In this document: one piece after another, positions 10,514 through 20,110 of the stretch | Numbering within the stretch: position 1 is the first letter of the stretch | Layout: the number at the start of each line of letters is the position of its first letter | Assembly: GCA_022578965.1 (NCBI GenBank) | Contig: MU400612.1 | Span: 81,030-145,029, forward strand | Direction: 5' to 3' | DNA: 64,000 bases | From: Xylaria sp. FL1777 | Lineage: Eukaryota > Ascomycota > Sordariomycetes > Xylariales > Xylariaceae | Position numbers and translations under genes: made by a program | Notes under the pieces: generated by a model | The model's database searches: none | Told to the model about the DNA's origin: nothing | Seen by the model: the letters and a program-made list of their open reading frames with translations, nothing else

Positions 10514-10646
10514 GCCCGGTTAGCTCAATCGGTAGAGCGTGAGACTCTTAATCTCAAGGTTGCGGGTGAGTAACACATCTCCTTCACAACATAAAACGCT
10601 TCACTGGTACTAATTCCAGCAATAGGTTCGACCCCCGCATCGGGCT
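10514..10646 (+). tRNA. tRNA-Lys(CTT) interrupted by a 60-nt intron-like insert in the T-stem
   Basis: The halves 10514-10565 and 10626-10646 join into a 73-nt tRNA. Acceptor GCCCGGT pairs with ATCGGGC (one G-U), the D-stem is GCTC/GAGC, and the anticodon stem TGAGA/TCTCA encloses loop CTCTTAA with anticodon CTT. The variable loop is AGGTT, the T-stem is GCGGG/CCCGC around TTCGACC, and the discriminator is T. No canonical intron is present at 37/38. Instead the insert 10566-10625 lies between positions 52 and 53. It starts GTGAGT, has TACTAAT with its A 12 nt from the end, and finishes AATAG, so it looks like an mRNA intron. The A-box (TAGCTCAATCGG) is intact, the B-box GGTTCGACCCC is completed by the insert's last G, and a TTTTT terminator starts near 10690. 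Splicing is inferred. Confidence 0.88.
10566..10625 (+). other. Candidate spliceosomal-type intron inside tRNA-Lys
   Basis: The 60-nt insert has GT...AG ends, donor GTGAGT, branch-like TACTAAT at 10608-10614 and acceptor AATAG. A nearer AG (10618-10619) is only 6 nt from the branch A and would leave six extra bases, so the distal AG is the one that restores the T-arm. Its length matches small mRNA introns in this window (54 and 58 nt). Confidence 0.7.
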
Positions 10647-11167
10647 CAATTCCTGATGCCTCCTAGGATACTAGGAGTAGCAACCCAACTTTTTGCATCC
10701 TAACACAACTAACTGTAACAGCGAAATAAGAAAGATGTTATCATCTAATGCCCTACTCATTTTTCTGCATTATCTTGATTTTTGACGTGGCGCGTAACCA
10801 GTGATATTACGCAAGACGATGCGTAACCTTTTCGGGATACCAACTCCGATGTACAGTCTATCTATCTGCCTTCAGTAGGTAGGTCTTGGCGTTATTCCGA
10901 GATAGCCTATAGGTACGCTGGGCATTGGTGCTTACGAAGTTCCCGCTAGGGTAAATAGAAGGGACCCAGCGCCTTTTGCACAGCACCAACGAGTCAACGA
11001 CCGATCTACAACTTAGATCTCAATATATAATAGGAGTCTGCCACTGTAAAAAGGCATGTCCTCACGGACGTCCACTCATTGTAACTAAATACACAGCAGG
11101 GGAAGGAGTCCATAGATATTACATTATTCGTCATTCTACCCTCACTCGCTAGACGACCCCCACGACA
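10647..11167. other. tRNA terminator and presumed promoter of the MFS gene
   Basis: A T5 run near 10690-10694 would end Pol III transcription. The rest is the upstream region of the transporter; no other gene is seen. Confidence 0.5.
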
Positions 11168-12903
11168 ATGGCCGCGCCGTCGCCCGCCGACGAGCGCTTC
11201 AGCGACGATGGAATCGCGGACATCACCGAGCAAACGCCCTTGATCCCGGAAGCGCGGGCCACGAGCGATGAAACTCATGCTAACGCGCCGGGACGTCGCG
11301 GAAGGGCGTCTCGACTTGCCTGGCTGGCTCGTGGGGTGCCGAAGGCTCAGAAGCCAGGCACCATCGTCTTCATCCTATGTGTTGTCATTCTTGTCGGATC
11401 TGGGGCGGGTGGTTTCCAGAACATGGCCATGACCCGGATTTTCGAAAACATCTTGTGTCGCCGGTACTACGACCAGATCCACAGCGATGACGAGCCCATC
11501 GATGAAGACCTGTGCAAGGTTGACGCCATCCAGTCCCAGCTCGCGTACCTCATGGCCATCATGTCTTCGCTTAACGCCGGCGTGAGCGTGCTGGCCGCAC
11601 TGCCCTGGGGTATCGCGGCCGACAAGTTAGTCTAAATGCGTTCATTTCTTTTCGGATATTACGTCTAGTTGCAACATGGCCCTCTGTGCTGACTTCGTCT
11701 AGGATTGGCCGACGTCCAGTATTTGCACTAGGTTTAATTGGCGCGTCCCTGTCGATACTCTGTATTATAGTTGTTGGATGGTTCCCTCAGACGTTTTCTC
11801 CGCGGCTCATCTGGCTATCACCGATATTCTATCTACTCGGTGGTGGCAATCCTGTTCTTGCTGCCACTGTCACTAGTATGGTAACAGATGTAGTGCCAGA
11901 GTCACAAAGGTGAGTCTTCTCGTGCCACGGTTCAAGGGGTATCATCAATGACTGGCGAATCAGATCCGTTAGTTTCATGCGAATCCACGGCGCGAGCATG
12001 GTTGGCAATCTGGTCGCACCGGCCCTGGCCTCCATGCTCATGGCTGCAACAGGTCCTTGGCCGTCGATTTTCGTAGCTTTCCTATTGAGCGTGCTTTCGG
12101 CATTCTCTGTCTTCCTTGTACCGGAGAGCCTGAAACACGACCCTCAAAGTGACAATGACGATACGCCGGGCGGCAGCACATTTAGGGCAGGTCTCGCAGA
12201 AAGCCTTCGTGAACTAAAGAACTCCGTCGGAATCTTCGCCTCCCTGTCAATGATCATAATTCTGCTCATAACTATGCTCCAGCTCTCGCTCATACTAAGT
12301 ACTCTCCAGTTCCTCAGCCAGTTCACTTCCAAGCGCTATCACATCCCAATCGCGGACACAGGCTACATCCAATCTACCTACGGCGTCGCCTTCATCATTA
12401 TTTCCTTCATCCTCATGCCATGGGTCACGTCGGCAATTGTGAAGCCCAGCGCACCGGCTTTCCTTCGCTTCGATGACGACAAAAGACGCGACTTGTTCCT
12501 GGCCCGGGCGTCATATCTAGTATCGATGACGGGAACGTTCATCCTCGGCTTGTCCGGATCCCTGCCTGGATTTAAATTTGGTCTTGTCATTCTCGCCTTC
12601 GGCGTGTCCAGTGAGGGCTATCTCAAAAGGATAGCCACGCTTCATGTCACCGCGGAGCGGCGGACGCGACTATTCACCGTCCTGGGTCTTTCGGCTATCG
12701 CAAGTGACTTATGGGTTTCGCCGTCACTTGCGGCGTTATTCTCGCTTGGTATGCGACTTGGCGGTATTTGGATCGGATTGCCTTACTTTGGCATATCTGG
12801 TTTATGCGTTTTGATGTTTTGCTTGTCCCTCTTTTTAAAATTACCTTCACACTCTAGAATTGATGAGGAATCAGACTCTAATGAGAGACTAGATTCGGAA
12901 TGA
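11168..12903 (+). CDS. Major facilitator superfamily (MFS) transporter
   Basis: Proton-coupled or facilitative plasma-membrane transporter; substrate unknown. Exons are 11168-11625, 11703-11909 and 11964-12903 (534 residues). Introns of 77 and 54 nt are in phase and give WGIAADKIGRRPVFALGLIG and VPESQRSVSFMRIHGASMVG across the junctions. The first is the loop 2-3 MFS signature (G-x3-D-(R/K)-x-G-R-(R/K)). An acidic N-terminal tail of about 65 residues precedes TM1 (IVFILCVVILVGSGAGG). The following segments fit the 12-TM plan, with a long central loop after VFLVPESLKHDP. The family is clear; it resembles fungal transporters of unknown substrate more than sugar or drug-efflux subfamilies. It ends in an acidic tail (DEESDSNERLDSE). 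It is convergent with the large gene at 13054-17186. Confidence 0.92.
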
Positions 12904-13053
12904 AGACATTATAGGGGGATATATTTTACAAGGATTCACTTAATTGTTAGAGGCTTCAGCTGTATTTTTGAAGTTGTAAGGATACGAGCTAGATAGAAAC
13001 CATAGCAACGATATCTATATATGTAAGCGCGACGTTTTCGGGGTGTAAGCAGA

Positions 13054-16000
13054 TTAATCGACTACATCTCTGAGTGAAGATGAAGCAGTCGAAGCGGTAC
13101 CAAGCGAGGTGCGGCGGCGTCTGCGGAAGATAGTCGATTTCAGCGCTGAGAACGCATTCGCTATCCTCCTCGTGCGCGACGGTTTCCAAGAGCCGATGCT
13201 CGAGCCGTAGCCTGATGATATGTCGTCGTCTCTCTCCCCCACCGAGTTCGGCTCATCGACCACTACCTCTTCGTTCGCAACACCCTGACCCGGAGGCGCG
13301 GGAGGTGGGAAAAGACCACCCGGTGCCGGTATTGGAGGATGCACTCCCGGCGGCTCCGATAGTTCAGGTGGCGGCGCTATTGGCCACATGTGCATTGTGA
13401 TGTTCCAACCGGGTTGGATGATCTGCTCCCAGGCCTGTGGTAGGATGATGCTTCCATCTGGGCCGAGCAGATCGTAGTGGCCCTCCTGAACCTCCCTGTG
13501 ACACTCGATGTCAGTTACTGCCACTTTAAGTGTCATCTATGTATCTTTCGGGGGTATGAAAGCTTTCTGGGATATGACTCCTCGCTATAAAGGACCATTT
13601 TTCCTCTTGTAGCGGCCAAAACTAGGATATAATTCCGAAAATAACTTACGGCCCGAGGACGTCGATATGAGCAAATGCTGATTCAACAAGTTCTCGCATA
13701 CCCTGTGCTAGCATCAGTCATTTACACTTTTAATCAGTTAATGATGGATCTGACTTACTTCCCAGGTACGTCCCTGGCCGAATGGAATCGCGAATTTACG
13801 CCCTAGAGCATCCTTGAGATGGATCTGATTCTGATTTTCCACATCTCTCTCAGCTCTCTCGGCCGCCCATTGGAGCGTTCTCTCCTCTTCTGCTTGTTTC
13901 GTGGCGGCCTCACGCGCTCTCGCCTCAGCCTCCTGCTTCTCGCGCATCTCGGTCTCGGCTTTTCGCTGTAGTTCCTTTCTTAGCATTTCGGCAGCCTTGG
14001 CTTCTTCGTAAGCCCTTTTCTCGGCCTCCATCCTCTCATGAGCCTCATATTCGGCCTTCTTTCGTGCCTCGATCTCTCTCTTGTGAAATAGTCAGCAGCT
14101 GAATTTGCCTATCATGTAGACGCATGAAAAAGCTCCCTATCGGGGTGGGAGAGAGGGGGTTTACCATCTTCCGCATTTCAAACTCCTCTTGCATCCTTCT
14201 CTCGGCGTCCCTGATGGCCATCTCCCTTGCAGCCTCGAACTTCGCATCCAGTTCAGCTGAAGCGGCCTCGGCTTTCACCATTGCCATTTCTTTCTCCAAT
14301 TTGTTCTCTTTAAGGAGCCTCTCCCATCTTAATTGCTCAGCCCGTTCTTGAGCTTCCACTCGAGCCTTCTTCTCGGCCTGTTCCACAGCTTCTCTTCTAA
14401 TTGCTTCCACCTCTGCATACTACATTAATATGCAAACATCACTTCTAAAAAAAAAAATCGTTAAAGGGCACGGAATCATACCTCTCTTAAGCCCCTCGAG
14501 CATTGCCATCCTCTCCTTTCGCCGCTCTTGCTCAGAGTTCTTCTCAGCTTCAAGTCTTTTGTCATACTCAGCCTCTAGCTTCTTTCTTATCTGAGCTGCA
14601 AGGTGAACCTCGTCCTGGCGTCTTGTATCTACTGGAAGATCCACAGCCACGAGCTCTTCTCTCTGTAGCGGGGTGTCGAGGCTCTGAGGGTTGTCGTTAG
14701 GTCTTGAGATTGTGATTGTAGGTGTTTCCTGATTATTTCTCGGTTGGTCTACGGTATTCTGTAGCCCGTTATTAGGCGGACGGATATACGGAGGTCCGCC
14801 TTCCGGTAGGGACCTGTGATCTTGTGGGTTATCCTCGGGCTTCAAACCAGTCGCTAAGGGAATGCCTCGCTCCTCTTTCCTATCACCTATAGGACTGTGC
14901 CGTCTTCGGATAGATGGTCGTTCTATCGTCCGTGCAGCTGATGAGCTCTTTGTTCGTCTTGTGGCAGGTTTATTACTCTTGCGGGAGCCCGAGCTAGCCC
15001 GCAAGACAGTATCTTTAAACTTGGCTTGAGTGGAATTCCCAGATTGTTGGTCTACCCAATCTTTCAGTATAGGCATTTTCCTCGATATCTCCCTGAGAAG
15101 TGATTCCTCCATGTTCCGGTAGTCGGTATGGCTTCTCTCCAGCATATGTTTGATCGTTGAGGGGGGTATCCCTTCCAGTTTATAGAGCAACATATTAAGA
15201 ATCCACTCGTGGGAGGAGTCCCAATAGTCGGTAGATGCAACTTTAGACAAGAGCCGCGAGATCAAAATTGCTAGCTCTTCCTTTGTCGCCTTTGTATTCG
15301 ACACCAGATATTTAGAGGCGAGGCTTAAGCTATAGCCATTCAAGTTTCCTTGACGAGTCAATTGCAAGTCGCAAAGCATGTCAAACTCGTCCCGTGGGTT
15401 ATTAGAAAGCCTGATAAGTTCCTGTCGAGCAAGAGCTTCAGTCTTCAAATCGCCTAGCTCGATCGCGGTTTTCAAGACCAGCCTGATCGGATCTTTCAGC
15501 TCTGGGGGTTGGTCCATTGCTGCCCATTCAGTAGTTTCATTTCCCGAAGGCACGTATATCGGCAACGATGCAATATCAGAATGATAAAAAATCCCCTGCG
15601 CAGATTGAAGGTGGGTTGCGAGCGTATCTATCGCTTGTCGGCTTGCTATCTCGGCAAAACGCGACTTCGCCAGCAGGACTCTTAAGTACGGTCGCGATTT
15701 GAGACTGCTAGGATCATTCTTCACAACCGATAGAGCAAGAGGTAGACACAGCTTAATAATATCAACACATTCTCTCTCTGAAACCTCGACGGGTTCCAAA
15801 AGGATGTGAGTCATTATGCTCAATAGCCCCAGCGTAGTCGAAGCATCGTATCCGTGTATAGAATCTGACCAGTCCGAAACTATAGCCTCTAAACTGGGAA
15901 TCAAATCCTTATGAAATATATCGTATGTGAGTGCTTTTATATCCTCAATGGTAGGCAGAAGAACGACGAGATCATGGAAATCCCAGATACGTCCTTGACG

Positions 16001-17186
16001 AAGGAGAGTCTGGTAAAGACGGAATAGGGTGGTAGAGGACGCATCTATGGCCCTGCCTCCATACCTTAGCCACTTGGAATTGAGCACAGGGTGACCGGTG
16101 AGTTGGAGGGTAAGAGCGAGAATTTCAATCTAAAAATTAGTGACTCGTAACTCATTTTAGAGAGGAATAGCTACTTACTTCAGTCGAACTCATGGGTCTA
16201 GGAGAGTCCTTAGTCATCGCAGCCAAGACGTTGACTGCCTCCTCGAAGACAGTGGGAGCACTGCTCAAGGTGTCCAATGTTTTGCTTTTAGCCAGTATCT
16301 GAAGGAGCTCCCAGTTGACACGCAAAATTCTCAGCTCTTCCGAGCTTGACTGTTCTTCTTCGTGCTTATACATCGCATCACCCTTCAGGAGCGTCACACC
16401 TTTAAAGTCACCCTGGTGAAGCAGCAGGTCGGCGTACTGGACGAGAACGTAGGGGTTATCAATATGATGACGTAGGTGTTCTTGGAAGAACTCTTTCGCA
16501 GATGAAAAATATCCAAGTCTAGATAAGCGACTCATTTCATCAAGACGGTCCTCTAGGTCTTCCTCAAGGTCCATTGTGAGACGCAAAGTCAGATCTCCAG
16601 AACTTGGCGTTAAGATCCCATCAACATCCCGAATTAACTTGTTCTCTAATTGTTGGCTTTGGGGTCTATGCCTTCGGCTAGTCCCTAGCAATTCGTCGTG
16701 GTGATGAACATGTTTGACGGGTTTACTTGACGTGTAGCCCAAGTCGCCTGAAAATGGAAGCAGAGGTAATGTTACAGGCTGGAATGGTGGTAAAGCAGGC
16801 CACATATTGTTCTCCAAGGGAACATAGGCTCCCGCCCCGTAGCCTCCCGGATAAGCCCAAGGTGGTGGTCCGTTCATCACAGGCCTGATCGGTACGAGCT
16901 CTTTTCCCTTCTTCCTTCGCTCTTGGTCCTCCTCGTCAAAGGGGTCAAACGCACCCCATCTAGCCCTGCTGGGCGCATTTTGTGTCGCGAGTTGTGGGAG
17001 CGGTGCCCAGTTGTTAATGGGATACGGAGAAGCTCCTGGGTACTGTAGGGGGTAGGTTGGAGGATACCAAGATGGTTGGGGACCAGGCTGTGTCCGCGGC
17101 CTAACCCGCCTGTACGAGCCAAATTGCTCTGTCTCCGGAGCGAACTGGTCGTGAATGCCAGACTCAGGAGATGCCCGTCCTGACAT
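13054..17186 (-). CDS. Large fungal protein: helical region, long coiled coil, C-terminal ubiquitin-like domain
   Basis: Six exons: 17186-16179, 16129-14482, 14412-14165, 14079-13759, 13702-13650 and 13495-13054. All junctions are in phase, giving 1239 residues. Residues 1-180 are Pro/Tyr-rich and disordered. Next comes a repeat-like helical region (RLGYFSSAKEFFQEHLRHH, YVLVQYADLLLHQGDFKGV) that continues to about residue 680 and looks TPR-like. A Ser/Pro-rich linker leads to a long charged coiled coil (KKLEAEYDKRLEAEKNSEQE onward, roughly 835-1040). The C-terminal part (IHLKDALGRKFAIPF, GPEVQEGHYDLLGP, LPQAWEQIIQPGWNITMHMW) is the ubiquitin-like fold common in Pezizomycotina proteins of unknown role. 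The tail is basic. No enzyme motif is seen; a scaffold or adaptor role is only inference. Upstream exons could be missing. Confidence 0.85.
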
Positions 17187-17577
17187 GATGACGAGCAGTA
17201 TCCATCATAGGCTTAGAATTGATGTCGCCACTGTAGCAGCCATGTTGACCAGACGTGGTCATGAAATGTTCAGCTTCACTTCACATAAGCGGTGGGATCA
17301 CTTCAATCAAAATCATGTGGCTAAGGTAACACAATGCAACCTCGCCCCCAGCTAGTCCAGACTGGAAGACAGCCACACATACATGGAGTTCTGCATGGGG
17401 CATGCATGCCAGCTGAACAACCCCCGCTCTATACCAAGTATACTATACTAATTCTATCCTAGTTATCCCACTGCTACAAGGCAGCGCATTTTTCAATCAT
17501 ATGGTGTGTAGCGATTGCATCTCTGAAGCTCCCCAGGTAATCCTCTAGAAGCCAAATGTGAAGGAATTATAGGTTCG
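17187..17577. other. Shared divergent promoter region
   Basis: The 391-bp space lies between the starts of two divergently transcribed genes. No separate gene is seen. Confidence 0.55.
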
Positions 17578-19020
17578 ATGGGAACCATGTCTTCAGACCG
17601 ACCAAGACCAGAATTGAGTACTGTTGACGGTTATAATAGGAAATTTGGGCGATACGACTTCAAGAGGTTTGATCACCTTGTCTCTCAACATGCTTCACTC
17701 GGCGCTGCGTCCCTGGGGAAAATACACGTGGACTGCAAGTTCTTATTCAGAAAGTCGAAATGGGGAACGTTGGAAGGTCGTGACTCGGCAGGCATCATCT
17801 ATCTGGATCTGGCCTTTAGTCAACCAAGTGACTGTCGCTTAAAGAGCGCAACTGTGCAAGTTACATTGGACGATGATGACGAGCATCTCGTCCGAGAGTT
17901 CCCGGCCCCTGGGCCCAGGACGCCTGTTCAGATCGTCAAGTACGGCCCACGACACATGACCGGAGAACCCCAGTATGAGCGGATTGCCACTCATAATAGG
18001 TTCATTCCCTCGGTTGATGTAGGGCCATTCGGAGGTGCTGGGGGAGTAGGCAGAGAGTCTGCCAAGGTCACAGTGAGAGAGTGTCGGTGGACGTTCGAGA
18101 GCCATTTAATGACGGGAGGACGCAAAAGAGGACAGAACAATTGGGCATACAAAGTTCTACAATGGCAAATCACGGAGAATGAGTTAGAAACTCAGTCGTC
18201 GCATAGCAATACCGTTCATACTGCATTCTCTTTCGTTCACGGTGGTCAACCATTTTTTATGCGCGTCGAAGTCAGTGGGAAACTCGAGAACCGGACGTCA
18301 GACCTCGGGCATCAGATAAGACACAAGATGAGGAAGCTGAAGTTTCCAGCTAATCCACTGAGTGCAAAATATGCGACAACACTTGTCAACTTCAACGGAC
18401 GACACAGGTTCACTACGCCACTGGATGGGTTGGTTCAAGGCCTTGAGCTCGCCATGGAACACGATAACATGACCGCCCCAGTTGAAGTGAGAAGAGACCA
18501 ACAGCCGAGGTTCTTCGAAGACCAGTCGCAAGCATCAGTCCAACAGCCTTTGGTTGAGCAAAATACAGGCTTCCAAGCTTTACTCGAAGAGCATGAAGAT
18601 CCCACCGCACCGACAATTGAGAATATCGCCACTTTGTCGTCTAGGTGGCTGATGGCACCACCTGTCGCACCTTTGGCTCCTGCCCTTGATACATATAGCG
18701 ACGAGTCGAGGAGACACTTCGGGACCGCACAGCCACATCCGCCCTCGTCTCGATACCAGGATGAGAATGTATACATGATGGGAGAGAACATAGAAGGACA
18801 GGGTTCAAACCTAACGAGCCCACAAACGGAGGTGGAACATGAGGAAACGAGGGGTGTTCCAGTAGTAACCCATCCCAATGGCGGTCAGAGGCAATTATCG
18901 GCAGACCAAGTGGATCTTGGCACTGTTATGTTTTTAATGAGGATATGGATGTTGCAGACGCTGGCAACTTTATTAGGCTATGGGGGCGACAGATCCAACC
19001 AGACGCCAACAGGGAGATAA
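17578..19020 (+). CDS. Unrecognised 480-residue protein with a C-terminal hydrophobic segment
   Basis: Single-exon frame from ATG 17578. I cannot name the family. Residues about 20-260 look like an ordered, mostly beta domain: FDHLVSQHASLGAASLGKIH, KFLFRKSKWGTL, AGIIYLDLAFSQPSDCRLKS, then paired RECRWTFESHLM and NWAYKVLQWQI. A long disordered acidic/Pro-rich stretch (about 290-440) follows. The end has a 20-residue hydrophobic helix (GTVMFLMRIWMLQTLATLLG), suggesting a tail anchor in an organelle membrane. It has no signal peptide. It is divergent from the ubiquitin-like gene, with 391 bp between them, and could be co-expressed with it. Coding is strongly supported by length, composition and lack of stops. 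Confidence 0.8.
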   Translation: MGTMSSDRPRPELSTVDGYNRKFGRYDFKRFDHLVSQHASLGAASLGKIHVDCKFLFRKSKWGTLEGRDSAGIIYLDLAFSQPSDCRLKSATVQVTLDDDDEHLVREFPAPGPRTPVQIVKYGPRHMTGEPQYERIATHNRFIPSVDVGPFGGAGGVGRESAKVTVRECRWTFESHLMTGGRKRGQNNWAYKVLQWQITENELETQSSHSNTVHTAFSFVHGGQPFFMRVEVSGKLENRTSDLGHQIRHKMRKLKFPANPLSAKYATTLVNFNGRHRFTTPLDGLVQGLELAMEHDNMTAPVEVRRDQQPRFFEDQSQASVQQPLVEQNTGFQALLEEHEDPTAPTIENIATLSSRWLMAPPVAPLAPALDTYSDESRRHFGTAQPHPPSSRYQDENVYMMGENIEGQGSNLTSPQTEVEHEETRGVPVVTHPNGGQRQLSADQVDLGTVMFLMRIWMLQTLATLLGYGGDRSNQTPTGR

Positions 19021-19219
19021 GAACTGTCATATCCATCAACGGGAATTGAAGGGTTAATAGAACGATCTGCATCGTATACTATTATTCGGTCAGCTCGCCT
19101 AAAAATCCCTTCGCACCAAGATCGATTTCCCTGAATATATGATTCCAATACAGATAACCGCAGGCGGAAACAGTTCGTTATCCACGGCATGCAAGAATCG
19201 ATGGTTCTGCATATGTTGC

Positions 19220-19837
19220 TTAAACGCAGGATGTGAGCTCCCTCCCAGCTTTCCTTTGCCCATCGCGCCATTCGTCTTCGAGAATGCCATATGTAAGGCC
19301 ATCATGCCAGCTTCCGGAAAACCACATGTGATCACGTATACGGCCTTCCTCCTTGAATCCGAGCCTTTCGTAGAGTCTCATAGCACCAGTGTTAAACGAA
19401 AACGCCCTGATCTGAACACGGTGCAACCCAGCCATCTGGAAGGCCCACCAGAGCGACCACCTGATGGCCTCACCGCCATATCCCTTCCCTTGATGCTGTC
19501 TCAGAATATCGATGCTCACATCGGTCCACCTATGCGGAGCCCAAGATGGAGGATTCGCCTTTAAACACAGAATGCCGACCGGCTCGCCTGCAATTTCTAG
19601 CTCATTTTCTGGCGGCAGACAGACAATCACACCGAGCAGGCATTTTGCTATGTGTTCTTTGAATTCCTTGCTGTCGTTCATACTCTCCGGCCTGAGTAAC
19701 CCATAGCTAGCGCCAGATTGTGCTTCAGCGTCACGCTGAATTTCGTGGACGAATGCCTCATCTTCAGGAGTGTCATTGACGGCGCGATACACCAGCCTCT
19801 CGGAGCGAAAGGGGTTAAAAGGTTTTATTGTCGACAT
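19220..19837 (-). CDS. GNAT-family N-acetyltransferase
   Basis: Single-exon 205-residue acetyl-CoA-dependent acetyltransferase of the Acetyltransf_3 (RimJ/RimL-like) type. It begins with the typical FRSERLVYRAV strand. Motif A is the acetyl-CoA loop SIDILRQHQGKGYGGEAI (Q-x-x-G-x-G). Motif B is HRVQIRAFSFNTGAMRLYERLGFKEEG, where the Asn and the Tyr-Glu-Arg-Leu-Gly-Phe stretch are hallmarks. The substrate (N-terminus, small amine or antibiotic-like compound) cannot be read from the sequence. It is convergent with the gene at 17578-19020, with 199 bp between their stops. Length is normal for the family. Confidence 0.92.
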   Translation of the reverse strand: MSTIKPFNPFRSERLVYRAVNDTPEDEAFVHEIQRDAEAQSGASYGLLRPESMNDSKEFKEHIAKCLLGVIVCLPPENELEIAGEPVGILCLKANPPSWAPHRWTDVSIDILRQHQGKGYGGEAIRWSLWWAFQMAGLHRVQIRAFSFNTGAMRLYERLGFKEEGRIRDHMWFSGSWHDGLTYGILEDEWRDGQRKAGRELTSCV

Positions 19838-20110
19838 GGTAGCTTGTGACTAAAGGCAAGGTCTAGTAAGGGATATGAAAGGACGTTTGGCTCATTGGGC
19901 TGGGTATGGTATCTGCCACATTGGAATCGCTCGGATTTATAGACTCTGTCTCACACTCAAAACGGCGTCGAATCATACCGAAGCGCTAATATTGACCGCT
20001 AAACCATTCTGGTCTCACCGGAAAATTCTGGGCGATATCGCTTAATTGATTAGAACATAATAAAGCACGGGATACGGTGTATGCGTACATATATACCATG
20101 TACCACAACT

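Noticed and set aside
18298..18878. Minus-strand frames up to 147 codons
   Set aside because: Antisense of the 480-residue plus-strand gene.
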